DNA from: Clarkia xantiana subsp. parviflora
Lineage: Eukaryota > Streptophyta > Magnoliopsida > Myrtales > Onagraceae
Reading direction: 5' to 3'
DNA length: 64,000 nt
NCBI GenBank assembly: GCA_036873135.1
Contig: JAPTYO010000020.1
Span: 2,782,081-2,846,080 of the forward strand
Made by a program: the position numbers and the translations under genes. The notes under the pieces are model-generated. The model saw nothing but the letters and a program-made list of their open reading frames with translations, was not told the origin of the DNA and did no database searches. Numbering within the stretch: position 1 is the first letter of the stretch; each line of letters opens with the position of its first letter. This document shows positions 1-11,457 of this stretch, piece after piece.

Positions 1-712
1 ATAAAATAAATTTCCAAAAATACCCTTCTATCAAGTGTGCCCCTCACATGCATGAAGTGAAAAGACCAAAATGCCCTTGAAGCCACCACGGTACTCCGGC
101 GACCACCAATCGTACTCCGGCGACCACCACCATACTCCGGCGACCACCACCAAGGCTCCGGCGACCACCACCAAGGCTCCGGCGACCACCACCAAGGCTC
201 CGGCGACCACCACCAAGGCTCCGATTGGGCCAAAATCGAGCCACCGGCCCCGATTGAGCTCCGATCGGAGCCACCGGCCCCGATTGGACTCCGATCGGGG
301 CCAAAAAAGCTCCGATCGGAGCCAAAAAGCTCCGATCGGAGCTTTGTGGCTCTGGTCGGAGCCACAGAGCTCCGGTCGGAGCCACAGAGCTCCGGTCGGA
401 GCTCTGTGGCTCCGACCAGAGCCACAGAGCTCCAGATCGGAGCTCTGTGGCTCCGGCCGGGGCCACAGAGCTCCGATCGGAGCTTTTTTGCCCCGATCGG
501 AGCTTTTTTGGCCCCGTGGTGGCCGGAGTCGGGTTGCCGGAGTCGAGGTGGTGGTCGTCGGAGTCGAGGTAGTGGTCGCCGGAGTTGGGTGGTGGTGGCC
601 GGAGTTGGGTGGTTTTAATTTGACTTTAGGGGTAAAATTGTCATTTCACATTTCCTTAAATAAGATATTAAATAAAACAAAATATTAAAGGGGCAAAAAT
701 GTCATTTCACAC
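1..712. repeat. GC-rich minisatellite with palindromic units, probably part of a transposable element
   Basis: Between about 118 and 225 an 18-bp unit (aaggctccggcgaccacc) is repeated in tandem. From about 228 to 510 the sequence repeats short palindromes of the type gctccgatcggagc and agagctccggtcggagc. From about 520 to 615 it becomes gtggtggtcgccggag-type sequence, the inverted complement of the first block. The block is therefore a large imperfect hairpin. AT-rich flanks with caaaaatgtcatttcac-like sequence lie on both sides. The long open frames here are a by-product of the repeat and I do not treat them as genes. The left boundary may lie outside the window. Confidence 0.6.
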
Positions 713-1100
713 AATTCTGTTAAATTTAACCCTAAAAATGGACGGAAAACCTCATATCAACAAAATTGAAATTTCAGACCTCTGTTATTAACTTTTTAAA
801 TTTCAGACCTCTCCCGTTAACATGGGTGATAGTTCAGACCTTTCATAGGTTCTTAACCCTATAAAAAAGGCTACACTTGCAGCCACCTTGACCTGAGCCG
901 GCATAAATGATGAAGAACAGTAGTATGACGAATGTTACGGTTTTTGAGAATGTATATAGATACTAAAGCTCTGAATATGAGAAACATAGTGAATGCTCTA
1001 CTATTATGATAAATAGTAAAATAGGGTATGGTCCTATATATAGGAACCATTAAAGACTAAGTTCATAGCCTCCTATACATCTAGTACTAGATTATCATTA

Positions 1101-1708
1101 GGGTTAAAGGTACTTTTCATACCACATGTTTGACCGAATGTGGCTTTTAGTACTGGATGTTTAGTTTTGTATACTTTTGGTACCAAACGTTTGAAAAAAT
1201 GTGGCTTTTGGTACATCTGTTAGTTGGCCGTTAGTTTTGGCCGTTAAATGACATGTACAAGTCATGTGATCGACTCTAAACTTTTAATTTTGTTCAATTT
1301 AGTCCCTTAAATATATTCATAACTTTTATTTTGTTTAATTTAGTCCTAAAGTTTCAAAATCGAACCCAATTGGGACCTATCCACAATTGGGTAAATTTGA
1401 CCCAAACGGGGCTATGTCAATTGAATTCGATTGGTTTAATTGGGTCCGATTTTGAAGTGTTAAGACTAAGTTAAACAAAATAAAAGTTAGGAATATATTT
1501 GAGGGACTAAATTGAACAAAATTAAAAGTTTAGAATCGATCAGGTGACTTGCACATGTCATTTAACGGCCAAAACTAACGGTCAACTAACGGATGTACCA
1601 AAAACCACATTTTTTCAAACGTTTGGTACCAAAAGTATACAAAACTAAACATGTAATACTAAAAGCCACATTCGGTCAAACATGTGGTATGAAAAGTACA
1701 TTTAACCC
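1101..1708. mobile_element. Mutator-type foldback MITE (608 bp)
   Basis: The element starts GGGTTAAAGGTACTTTTCAT and its other end is nearly its exact reverse complement. The inverted arms run for more than 200 bp and share ggtaccaaacgttt and taacggccaaaac motifs. It is flanked by an exact 9-bp target duplication, ttatcatta, at 1092-1100 and 1709-1717. A 9-bp duplication with long inverted arms is the usual signature of Mutator-like elements. There is no transposase. It sits in the leader of the copia fragment that follows. Confidence 0.85.
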
Positions 1709-2335
1709 TTATCATTATCATACACCTAATTTTAAAATTTCAAGAACACCAATTTATCAAAATTATGAACTCCTAACAAATGCTCTGATACCACTGTTAG
1801 ATTACGGGGAATAACTACGGAAACTAAAACCATGGTACATGCAAGTAATCGAAATTATGCAGCGGAAGATTCGCACCAGTAGTCTGTTGTCCCAAGATCT
1901 TTGCAGGAGGAAGTTCATCGATCTTCCGGTCGGCACCTGTAGGGGTTCTTTTGAAGGAAGCCCGACGTGGTATATTTTTCACAGCAAAGCCTCTGATCGA
2001 TTCTTGGCAAGGGACAGATCTAGAGTGTTTGCTCGAAGGCAAATTGGCACACCCTTGGTGTTTGCTAGGTTCGGCCGAATATGGTGTCTTTGGGGGAAGA
2101 GTTTTCTCTCAAAATACCACTTAAAGGGAATTGTGATTAACCTTAATAAAACCTCTAACTCCCCATATATATAGGAGGAGTAAGTGTACAAAAGTCCATT
2201 TTACCTCCACCTATATTTCGGCCGGCCATGCTAGTATAGGGAGGCCCAATTTTGGTCTCTCATGTCAATTGGAATTTGGGTCTGGCCCAATGTCCTCATG
2301 TGACATGTACCCAATTAACTTAGGTAACATATACA
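1709..2335 (-). mobile_element. Truncated Ty1/copia LTR plus primer-binding site
   Basis: Read on the minus strand, the sequence ends an LTR at 1795 (plus-strand TGTTAG) and is followed by the initiator-Met-type primer-binding site TGGTATCAGAGC (1793-1782) and a leader resembling the one after the LTR at 45014 (gttaggagttc, gttcttgaaatt). The LTR shares the cggccggcc, gacccaatt and acatg blocks of the 45014 element, so it belongs to a related family. No partner LTR or coding domain is present. The far LTR end near 2335 is not clear. Confidence 0.65.
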
Positions 2336-2341
2336 TATAAT

Positions 2342-2881
2342 GAGCTTCCATTTACGGCGTCTATCACAATATGCTTACAAAAAGACCTCATGGCAGAATA
2401 CTATTGTATTCTATGCAGTGATGACGGTGTTATAGCCGCTCATGATCCCGCTGACGAAGTAGACGTATGGACAAGAGCTCGTAAAGTAATGAAGATGTTT
2501 CCTCTATCATGGTTTGCTGACGATAATGGACTCACACATATGATCACATCGATTAAGACAATTATAGATCTATACGAGGCCAACCATGAGGAATGAACCA
2601 CCTTCAAAGAACCTGAGACAACCGATGACAGATTCGACGGTCTTCTGAAATGCTTGGCTAAACCCAGCAATAAAAAGTCTAAACGATGGTCTGGTGCAAA
2701 CCACCGTTGATTCGTGTGCCCTAATAGGTACGCCTCGTTTACCACAAATATAGAACTGAAAGACGTTTTATTTGATGCAAGACATCTGATCAAATTCATT
2801 TGTGAATTTTTTTCAGGTGGAACGTTGAACGTGGTCGTGTCTGCTTGTCTATCTTACCTTCATCAAGGCTTCATACTATGA
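2342..2881 (+). pseudogene. Broken coding fragment of unknown family
   Basis: One frame reads through from 2342 to about 2881 with only two stops, both TGA (2594 and about 2708). The first open part encodes a peptide with ITICLQKDLMAEYYCIL followed by CSDDGVIAAHDPADEVD. The part after the first stop (TTFKEPETTDDRFDGLLKC) and after the second (FTTNIELKDVLFDARHL) keeps normal coding character. The fragment begins directly at the edge of the copia LTR, as if the LTR cut into an exon. I do not recognise the family. It could be a decayed host gene exon or a captured fragment. Confidence 0.35.
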
Positions 2882-3631
2882 TCAGAAACCTTATTATTGT
2901 TGAGAATGGTAAGAAGAGAAGAAGAGAGGCTCCATTCTCAATTTCTTTTGGTTTGGAGAAAATCTCTGGTCATAGTGGAAGTTGATGGAATGAATGATAA
3001 AGAAGGAAGGAATATGCTATTCCTAGAGCTTCTACTTGCAACACGTGTACTTATTACTCGAATAGTCCGTACGGTTGTAATCGAGCCGAGTCGCTGATGA
3101 GCCTCCTGATGGGCCAACTAAGACCAACCCGTGAAAAATAAAGTCAAGCCGAGTATCTGAAAATTTCGGCACGATTCATTTTAATCGAGCTCGAAGTCAA
3201 CTGACCTAAAATTTTCAAGATCGAGACAGTTCGGTACCATATTCGACGAGTTCGATCCCGACTCGCGAAGTTTAAAATTGTTAGTTAAATTATAAATGGT
3301 GCATCTTAGATTGAGTTTAAACTCGACTTGATAGCTTGTGTGTGTGAATATGTATAATATTATGTAAAACTCGAATAAGCTCCAACTCGACTCGAATATG
3401 CTTTTGGCAAAAAAAAAAAACTTGATTAGGCTCTCGAGCCTCTCAAGTATAAAATGAACTCGTTACTCGACTCAGTAAAAAAAAAAAACTTGACTCCGGA
3501 AGTTAGATAGTCAAAATTGAATATCGACTGAGTCGATATTAAATAGCTCACAAGTAATTTAATCATTAATAGTTGTATATAACACTTATCTATCCTCTTT
3601 ACTTATCTATCCTCTTAGGAAAATATGTGTA

Positions 3632-4274
3632 GAAGTAGGGTTGGACATGGAACCACCCTTGAACCGGTTCCGACCCGAAATGAAACTATTTAAAATAGTC
3701 CTGATACACAATGGTTCGGTTTTTGGCTTATCCTTATAAGAACTAGGACATAGCATAAATCCCGACAAATCTGAACTCCCGAGGAACCCGTCCCAAGCCC
3801 TTCCCGAAAAGCCCGTCCGAAATTGTGTCCGAGCCCGTATGGGAGGGACTTTTACTCCCAACTAGGGATCAGGCTAGGGCTATGGCTTTTTTTAGAAAAT
3901 ACATATTGTCTCGAGTTACTTACCTTAGTTCAACATTTTACAACCTAAATAATCTAACTATAGTAATTCACCATACTTGATTTATGTTGTGAATTTGATG
4001 GATGTGTTTGTGAACTTGATGTATATGTTCGTGAACTTAATGAATGTTTGAACTTGAACTTATATTTTGAGTTGAAACAAGAATTATTTTAATTTTATAT
4101 GTAAATTTGTGTTGTCCCAAACCCGCCCCGAATTAGGTAGTTCCGACCAAGTCGAGAATTTTTCAAATGTTTAACATCGGACTAGGGCTAGGGACAATAG
4201 TGGAAAATACCGAAAATTAGAATTAGAGACATTTTCCTGAAAAGTCCCGTCCATTTGTCCGGAGCTCACCCCTA
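3632..4274. mobile_element. Possible degenerate hAT-type element
   Basis: The left end TAGGGTTGGACATGG and the right end GAGCTCACCCCTA resemble the TAGGGGTG ends of the better hAT elements in this window, and the interior is rich in ccgaccc/gtcccg motifs. The flanks do not form a clear 8-bp duplication, so the boundaries are tentative. The surrounding 2900-4300 stretch has no gene I can support. Confidence 0.3.
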
Positions 4275-4327
4275 ATAAGAACTGGTCTGTTTGAAATCGA
4301 TTCGGAACTGTTCTGAAAACATCATAT

Positions 4328-5777
4328 CAGTGTTATCAGAACCGGACCGGTCATCGAGCCGGTTTCCGATTCACCCGGTCAGACCCGGTTCGAACCCGAT
4401 CCACCCGTTCTGCCCTCTAAAGTAGATATTTAATTTAATATTCTTCAGTAGCCGTCAGTCTTCTATCTTATCCTTCCTCTTCTCCTTTCACCTTCAACCT
4501 CACAACTCACAAGCTTCCTCTAAACCCAATACAAGTGCCAGACACGCAGTAGAGCCACAACCCGGGAGCGGATTCCCCACCGGAAGGGGGAAAGGAGACG
4601 GCCATCTCAAGGCATATCACGGCCTACAAGCAACACCGACGAGACACGGCGAGACCCGGGACCTGCAGCTTTTACGGAAGTTTCTGGTGAGGAATTGGAG
4701 TCACTAACAGAGGCAAAGTAAATATCGGTAACTCAATTTACTTTGCATATAACTTCATACAGATCCGCTCCAGATCCGCTCATTTCCTCCTCCAGATCCG
4801 CAGTGCAGAAGCTTCCTCACCCCAGATTTGTTGTCGGACCAAGTTCAACGTTGAATCTTCGCCGTTTTCGGTTGGCGGGCGATGGTGGCTACAGAGAAGG
4901 ACGATCGTCGGTGGTGGTGGAGAAGATGAAGAAGAAGCTGTTGTTAGTCTTTCATGGAAGCAGAAGATGAAGTTGGACTGGAGGCAGCGGTGACTAGGCT
5001 TTAAAGTTTTTTTTTTTTTTTTTCCATGACAGATGGCGAACCGGCTGACCGATGGACCGCCCGGTTCTCTAAAAATCGAGCGGTTCGTTAAAACTAGGGG
5101 TGAAACCGTACCGGTCCAACCGGTTTTTCGCTTGGTTCGGTCGGTTACCCATTTTCGGTCCGGTTTTTTTCATTAAAAAAATCCGACTAAAAAATCGTAT
5201 GAGGAAAAATAAACCGTCCATTAGTAGTACGGTTTTTCGGTTTAAACCGAAAAATCCAAAATTAACAATCACCGTTTAAAATTCTCATTATTTTCATGGA
5301 ATTTATCAAACCGAAAAGAAAAATAGCGTCAATTAATATAATTAAATAAATTATAAAACAAAATTAGAAAAAATAATCTTCATAAGTGACTATTTTATAA
5401 TTTTTGTTAACCTAATTAATTAATTATATTGATTAATATCAACTAATATAGTATATATTTTACATATTTAGTTAGCATAACGGTCGGTTCGGTCCCCACG
5501 GTCCTCAACGCTCAAAATCCGAACCGAACCGAAAAACCGAACTAGAGTAAAAAAACCAAAAACCAAACCGTATATTTTGGATTCGGTTTTTTCGGTCCGG
5601 ACCGGTTCGGTTTTCACCGGTTTTTCGAACCAACCGGATTTTGGTTTCACCCCTAGTTAAAACCGGTCAATTGAACCGGATTCGCTTACATCCTCCGGAT
5701 TTGCTCGAACCAGACCGTTAGAGGCTCCGGTTCAAACCCGGTCGGACCGCCGGTCCGGTCCGGTTCTGATAACACTG
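4328..5777. mobile_element. hAT-type non-autonomous element (1450 bp) with a nested MITE
   Basis: The ends are inverted: CAGTGTTATCAGAACCGG at 4328 and its complement ending ...CACTG at 5777. CAGTG-type ends are common in hAT elements. The flanking 8-mers catcatat (4320-4327) and catcagaa (5778-5785) agree at 6 of 8 positions, consistent with a decayed 8-bp duplication. The middle (about 4440-5030) is unlike the ends and resembles a plant 5' leader, with CT-rich tracts and the short reading frame at 4743-4970; it may be captured sequence. Another hAT MITE is inserted at 5095-5655. Confidence 0.65.
5095..5655. mobile_element. hAT MITE (561 bp), TAGGGGTG ends
   Basis: It starts TAGGGGTGAAACCG and ends GGTTTCACCCCTA, with an exact 8-bp target duplication gttaaaac at 5087-5094 and 5656-5663. 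The subterminal parts are dense in accggtt/aaccgg motifs and fold back on one another; the core is AT-rich. There is no transposase. It is inserted inside the 4328-5777 element. Confidence 0.9.
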
Positions 5778-5979
5778 CATCAGAATCAGATCTTGGAACA
5801 CATTCTAAAAAGTAGATAATAACCGAATTGCTAGCTGAATTTTTACTCAATTATAAATTACTATCTTGATTACTGCGTAAACAGCAGCCCAAGCTGATCT
5901 ATTGGATCTTCACTCGGTCCAAACTCCAAAAACTGTATTTTTATGGCCCAGCCCAACCTGTCTCTTATCTTTGTCTGCA

Positions 5980-6045
5980 ATGCATCGTCGTCTTTCTCAC
6001 CATTTTCTCGACCTCCTCAAATCTGCGGCATCCAACTTCCATTGA
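5980..6045 (+). promoter_or_regulatory. Possible upstream ORF in the leader of the UVR/SnoaL gene
   Basis: An ATG at 5980 opens a 21-codon frame ending TGA at 6043, ahead of a likely 5'-UTR intron (donor after gcgcag at about 6083, acceptor TTTTGCAG ending 6361). A TGGCCCAGCCCA block at about 5943-5955 resembles site II elements of plant housekeeping promoters. Whether the transcript starts early enough to include this frame is unknown. Confidence 0.3.
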
Positions 6046-6419
6046 CAGACACTCTCCAATCGGCGGGAGGTTGCTCTGCGCAGGTTAGGTTCTTCCGTCA
6101 TTCGATTCTGTGATTTGGAGGCAAGTAACTTTGAACTCATTGCCGATTTGTTCAGCTCTGTTTGCTATATATGCGTGATCGAGCTTCACTGAGCCTTTAG
6201 ATTTGTGCTTTTAGCTCGAAATCGAGATGAATTCGATTCAAAATTAGTGTATTATCCAATTTGAAGTGTAATTAACTTCTAGATAGAAGGTTTAGATTAA
6301 TCAACATTGAAAAGTTGTTCACTATTTGAACTTATTCCTATGTGGATGAATAATTTTGCAGGACTTGAGTTGCCTTTCCAGCTTCTCTCCTTGTTGATTG
6401 ATTGTTTGTATGTGAAAGG

Positions 6420-7796
6420 ATGAACCTTGCCACTGGTATCATGTGTGACCCCATCTCCAGTTGCAGTCTACCAAAGGTACTAAATTTCTGTATGAAGTTC
6501 GGGTTTATCACGAAATTACATTTGAAAGATTCGACATTGCTTCTCAATGTACAAGAAAAATATGCTGCTAGACTTAGCAATGAGCTTAGTTAGAGGCCTT
6601 CATCATCAATTTCACTATACATTTTTCTGAATCCTATCGTCGGGTGTTTAAGGTTGAATCTTTGCCGTGCTCCATCGTAAAGAACATCAGATTATCCCGT
6701 AATTTCTCACCGACTTGTCAGAGGCAGCATCTTCACATTCTTGGGAACAATTCTTTTAGAAGGAGAAACTCCGGAGTACTCAATAATCTCAAAGCACAAA
6801 ATTCATGTGAGTTCTTTAACAAAATTCATGTGAGTTCTTTATCAAACATTTTGTTTTATCAGCCATGACATCGACAACCGAGTTCGTTAATTGAGTAAAT
6901 TAGTTAGTTCATGTGGCATTATTTGATTATCCTGCCAAATACTCGATCCTTTTATAGAGATTGCGATGATACACTACCAGATTAGGTGACTTTTTTTTTC
7001 TTCTCTAGTATGCATCTGATCTTGTGATTGTTGGGAGATTAAATCTGAAGAGCGAGCCCAGTCCCACTTCATAAGCGCAATGAGGTTCCATACTGAAACC
7101 AATTAGCTTTAGTAGGAGTAGCCCATTAAGCTTATATAGTGTTCCAATTCTTTCAAACTATCTGATGTGGTACTATCCACTCACATGTAAACTTAACAGT
7201 GATTATTCAGTGCAGTGCTTCATCGATCACCACCAACAAATACATTCTCCACAATCTGCAAAGTGAAGAGTGGGGAAACCGAGGGATCATCATCTGCAAG
7301 TGGCGAAAGCATCGTTCTAAGCCAAGAGTTCTTAGAGCGCGAAATGGAAATCGCCATTGCAGAGGAAAACTACATCGAGGCTGCAAAAATCAGGGACAGT
7401 CTCCAGAATCTCCGGGAGGACAGCAAGGCGTCTGTTCTTGCTGCAAATACGCAGTTTTACGACGCTTTCAAGAACGGTGAAGTTTCTACAATGCAACAAC
7501 TTTGGTTGAAGGAAGACAGCATTTGTTGTGTCCACCCGGGTGCGATTGGTATTTCTGGTTATGAATCTGTGATCGATAGTTGGAACCATATACTGGCGAA
7601 TTACGAGTATCCGTTGGATATTGAGTTGAGGGAAGTGAAGGTTCAGGTTGGGGGGAATATGGGGTTTGTGACTTGTGTGGAGTTGGTGAAGACGAAAGGG
7701 AGTAGCTGGGGAGCTCAGTTTGTTACCAATGTGTTTCAGAGGGTGGGTGGTAAGTGGTTTATTTGCATTCACCATGCTTCACATTTTGATTTTTGA
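6420..7796 (+). CDS. UVR-motif / SnoaL-like (NTF2-fold) domain protein, probably plastid-targeted
   Basis: Coding exons deduced from splice sites are 6420-6476, 6653-6806 and 7216-7796. The phases fit (0, then 1), giving 263 residues. Residues 1 to about 75 are rich in S, R, N and K with almost no acid, as in plastid transit peptides. Residues about 110-136 (LEREMEIAIAEENYIEAAKI and on) match the UVR motif, a short helical pair seen in UvrB/UvrC and Clp-related proteins. Residues about 145-260 match the SnoaL-like/NTF2-like fold (QFYDAFKNGEV, WLKEDSICCVHPG, ending GGKWFICIHHAS). A UVR plus SnoaL-like layout occurs in plant plastid proteins of unclear function; no catalytic role can be assigned. 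The start is the first ATG after an in-frame stop. A 5'-UTR intron is likely. The second donor has been duplicated (see 6796-6841). Confidence 0.85.
6796..6841 (+). repeat. Tandem 23-bp duplication carrying a duplicated splice donor
   Basis: Two exact 23-bp copies (6796-6818 and 6819-6841) each contain CAT|GTGAGT. The first donor (GT at 6807) joins in frame to the acceptor at 7215. The second (GT at 6830) would add 23 nt and shift the frame. Confidence 0.85.
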
Positions 7797-8582
7797 TTTG
7801 AGGAGGAACTAACTAGCTGAGTGAATCTTTCTGTTTATTATTATTTAGGGTTAAATTTTAAAAGGATCAAACAATTTCAAAGTATAGGTCATGCTTGATA
7901 TGGTATTTCAACTTATATTTGTTGCGATTGGATATCTAAAGCATCATATTTGTTGTTTTCCACTTTTTTTGTCTTGAAATGGACGAAATAAAAACATATT
8001 TCTAAGTATTAAAGAAACTTAAATCATGAGTTGACAAATCAGAAATTTTGGAAAAGTGAAAAGCATCCTATTATTGTTACTTATGAACGCTAATTTTAAT
8101 GTCTCGCAACATAATATATACTTCAGTCTGCTTTTTATAAGCATTAAATAAAACTAAATTATTAGCAATGAATCCGATAGCTCAGACAAATTTTTATAAA
8201 AAAAATTGTTACGGAAAAATACTAAAGTAAAAATCAGATAAAAAGTAACAAATCTAATATTTCAACCACTAATAACAACAAAAGTGAAATATCAAATCGC
8301 AACATAGTCTATATTTCAAATTGTAAACCATTTTTTTTATGTATTAAGTGTAAACCATAAATAACAAATATGAAACTTCGATATTAAATCGCAACATAGT
8401 CTATATACTTTAGATACTAGAATGTAACAATATATAGTGGTTTATAAATTCATGTAGAAAGGCAAACTTTTTACTACAAGAAGCTCTGTATGTATTTATT
8501 TTCTACAAACAAATTTATTTTACTCCTTGGAAGAACGAAAGAAGATGCAAAAGACCGAATCGGATCTTAAGCAGTTAGTTAA
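7797..8582. other. Intergenic region between convergent genes, with MITE-like sequence
   Basis: This is the 3' side of both the UVR/SnoaL gene and PGK. About 7848-8420 resembles the element in PGK intron 3: agggttaa near the left, ttttccacttttt-type sequence, a block around ggacgaaataaaaac, and repeated aatcgcaacatagtctata near the right. Its ends are not sharp and I see no clear target duplication. No coding sequence is visible. Confidence 0.4.
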
Positions 8583-11457
8583 TTACACGGCGACGGCAAT
8601 GGCCTCGTCAAGAGCAATGACACCAGGAAGCTCCTTCCCTTCCAACAGCTCCAAGCTAGCTCCACCACCAGTTGATATGTGGCTCATCACATTAGCCACT
8701 CCTACTTTCTCCACTGCCGCCACCGAGTCTCCTCCTCCGATGATCGTCGTCACACCTTTCCCGCTCAGCTCCGCCAACTTCTTAGCCACCGACTGTATTC
8801 ACCATAACACACCTCGGTTAATTACATTTACAAAAATGGTCGAATTATTCAGATGTAGATCACATGCCCCACTTTTTCTACCCAGATCGTGTCTCACGGT
8901 TGTGATCTTGACATATTTTCCTTCTAGGTTTCACCAATCACACCAAGTGCACGTGTCAAGATCGCAACGGTGAAGTGATCTGGATAGGAAGAGTGTGGCA
9001 GGTTATCTGAATTATTCAAGGCTTACCTCAGTTCCGACAGCAAATTTGTCGAACTCAAACACTCCCATTGGTCCGTTCCAGATAACGGTCTTGGTAGTTT
9101 CCAGGGCATCGTTGAATGTCTTAATGGAGTCGGGTCCAATATCCAATCCCATCCACCCATCTGGGATTTCAGTTGCGGGCACAATCTGCAATCCCAGTGA
9201 AATTTTAGATGAACCACTTAACCATAAATGTCATAAAACCTTAAGTTTTATAGATGAAGATGTGGTTTGATTTATAAAAATATATATACCTTGCTGTTGG
9301 CATCGGGTGCGAACTTGTCGGCAATAACAACATCAGTGGGCAACAGAAGAGAGACACCCTTTTCCTTGGCCTTTGCGAGGAGCGATGTTGCGAGTTCTAG
9401 CTTGTCCTCCTCGACTAGGGATGAGCCGACGGAGATGCCTTGTGCTTTGTAGAATGTGAAGATCATGCCTCCACCCAATAGAAGGATGTCACACTTCTCG
9501 AGAAGAGACTCGATCACTCCGATCTTGGATGACACCTTTGAACCACCGACAATGGCAGCAAATGGCCTCTTCGGGGTTGATACTGCTCCAACAAGGTAAT
9601 CCAATTCCTACCAAGAGAATGACATGAGAAAAATGCACTTGATTATAAGAACTGAAAACAGTTTCAACTGTAGTCCTTGTTGTTAATCGCGGTCTCGAAT
9701 TTAAAATGTTGATATTTGGTGTCTCAACTATCATATTGGTTGATTTCCACTTTTTTCTCTTTAAATTGATGGGACAAATACATATTTTTTAATCATCAAA
9801 TAAGCCTAAACCATGGGCAACAAATCGGATACTTAAAAAATGTGGAAAACATGTTTTTGTTGCTTAAAACGCTAATTTAACGCCAAAATCAGCCGAAAAA
9901 AGTGAAAAGTAAAAATCTGATAGGTGAGTCACCAAATATTAACATTTTGAATCTGAGACAGTGATTAGCAGCATGGGCTACAATTGGGACTGTTTTTAGG
10001 TTCTTAACCCTCTTAACTATGTCAACATCCAAAATGCATAGTGCTTATACCAGAAAAATGCACTTGATTCACCCTTAACCAAGTCTAAGTTTTTATCACT
10101 TTTGCCCCCAGAATGTGCTAAATGTTCATTTCTAACATATAATAGCAATTAGCCTTACAGGATTCATAAAGAGTTTCATATTTGCAGAAGTGTTATAGAG
10201 TGATAGAATAAAAATGCACCTTTTGCAAGAGGAACCCAGCAACTGAAGGCTTCAAGAACTTGGTGACACCTTCAGTGGATGCATGAGCTCTGTGTGCAGT
10301 TCCGAATGCATCGTTGACATATAGATCAGCTAATGCAGCGAGCTTCTTTGCAAACTCGGGGTCGTTCTTCTCTTCCTCCTTGTAAAACCGAACGTTTTCA
10401 AGGAGAAGAACACTGCCCTCTGGAAGTGAAGCCACCAATTTCTCTACATCAGGGCCAATGCAGTCATCGGCTTTCACCACCTGATCAATCGACAATCCAC
10501 ATATCAACAAGAGGTCATACTGTATACTTGCAGAACAAGTCAAGATTCATGGCTATGCACATTGTAGTAAAAGTAAGCACCTCGATACCGAGGAGTTCGG
10601 ATAGCCTTGGAACCAGAGGTGCCAAGCTGTACTTTGGAGTCACTCCCTTCGGTCGTCCCTGAGAATTATATGGAACATAATTAGATGAGAAACCCTAAAC
10701 AGTATATGATTTGGTATAATCAGAGGTATAACCAAATATCAATGGCATGTAGTTACAGAGAGATTATGGCAATCATGATACAAATGTGATTAAGCTGCTA
10801 CTGAATTCTAAATTACCCAAGCATTACATACATACAAAATATCAAAGACGTAGGAATTAGGATCATACATTATTAACAGGGAGCAATTGATGGAAATCAA
10901 AGCACAATTCATCAATTAATAGAGCTCGAATTGGGGAAGTATCTGAAATTACAGAAAGAAAACCCTAATTGAGCATCTAATATGCATTATTTCAACTCAA
11001 ATTGATGAACAAGACGGAGGCGATAATGACGTACCAAGTGGCTGGTGAGGAGGACTTTAGCGCCTTTCTCGATCAAATACTTGATAGTGGGAATGGCGGC
11101 ACGAATCCTGGTATCGTCTGTGATGTTCTGGCTATCGTCCAGAGGCACATTCAAATCGGCCCTCACGAAAACCCTCTTCCCCTTCAGCTCGGCGGCGGAC
11201 AAGTCGCCGACGCTCTTCTTTGCATTGGAGATGACTCCGGCGGTGGCCTTCCGGGAGAAGGATCGGAGCTTGGATGCCACGTTGGCAGCCAAAAGAGGGT
11301 CAGCGGGGGCAAATCCGAGGCGGCGGAGGCCGGAGGAGCGGAGGCCGAGGCCGGAGGTTGGGAAGTGGGCGGCGACAGGGGTGCGGCTCCGGGAGGAGGT
11401 CGTGGATGAGGTGGAAGGGAGAAGAGAGAGGGTGGTGGGAGCAGCGGCGGAAGCCAT
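8583..11457 (-). CDS. PGK: Phosphoglycerate kinase, plastid form
   Basis: Six exons on the minus strand: 11457-11035, 10658-10581, 10480-10220, 9607-9290, 9185-9027 and 8792-8583. All join in phase 0 and give 482 residues, close to the usual length of plant plastid PGK. The enzyme interconverts 1,3-bisphosphoglycerate plus ADP with 3-phosphoglycerate plus ATP, in the stroma for the Calvin cycle. Residues 1 to about 75 are an S/T/R/A-rich transit peptide. Signature segments are intact: [13 protein letters not shown] (about 96-108), SHLGRPKG (139-146, split by intron 1), [16 protein letters not shown], the nucleotide-binding GGGDS (about 432-436) and STGGGAS (about 453-459). No stops or frameshifts are seen. 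MITEs lie in introns 3 and 5. It is divergent from the mTERF gene. The leader argues against the cytosolic paralogue. Confidence 0.97.
8852..9008. mobile_element. Small MITE in PGK intron 5 (157 bp)
   Basis: Inverted ends carry gatctTGACA/TGTCAAGATC and cagatc motifs. The flanks repeat gaattattca exactly (8842-8851 and 9009-9018), a 9- to 10-bp duplication suggesting a Mutator-like origin. A relative lies at about 63735-63950. Confidence 0.65.
9643..10010. mobile_element. Foldback MITE in PGK intron 3
   Basis: The left part (taagaactgaaaacagttt, then ttaatcgcggtctcgaattt) is the inverted relative of the right part (ending gtttttaggttcttaaccc). Its core contains ttgatttccactttttt and acatatttttt. 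Related sequence occurs at 15719-16460 and 36935-37450. An 18-bp sequence, agaaaaatgcacttgatt, is repeated outside it at 9627-9644 and 10052-10069. Confidence 0.6.

Noticed and set aside
2342..2600. Resemblance of ITICLQKDL to the C-terminal part of sliding-clamp (PCNA) proteins
   Set aside because: The resemblance covers only a few residues, and the following acidic segment does not fit.
7332..7775. 147-codon minus-strand frame in the UVR/SnoaL gene
   Set aside because: It is antisense to a well-supported coding exon and has no recognisable domain.
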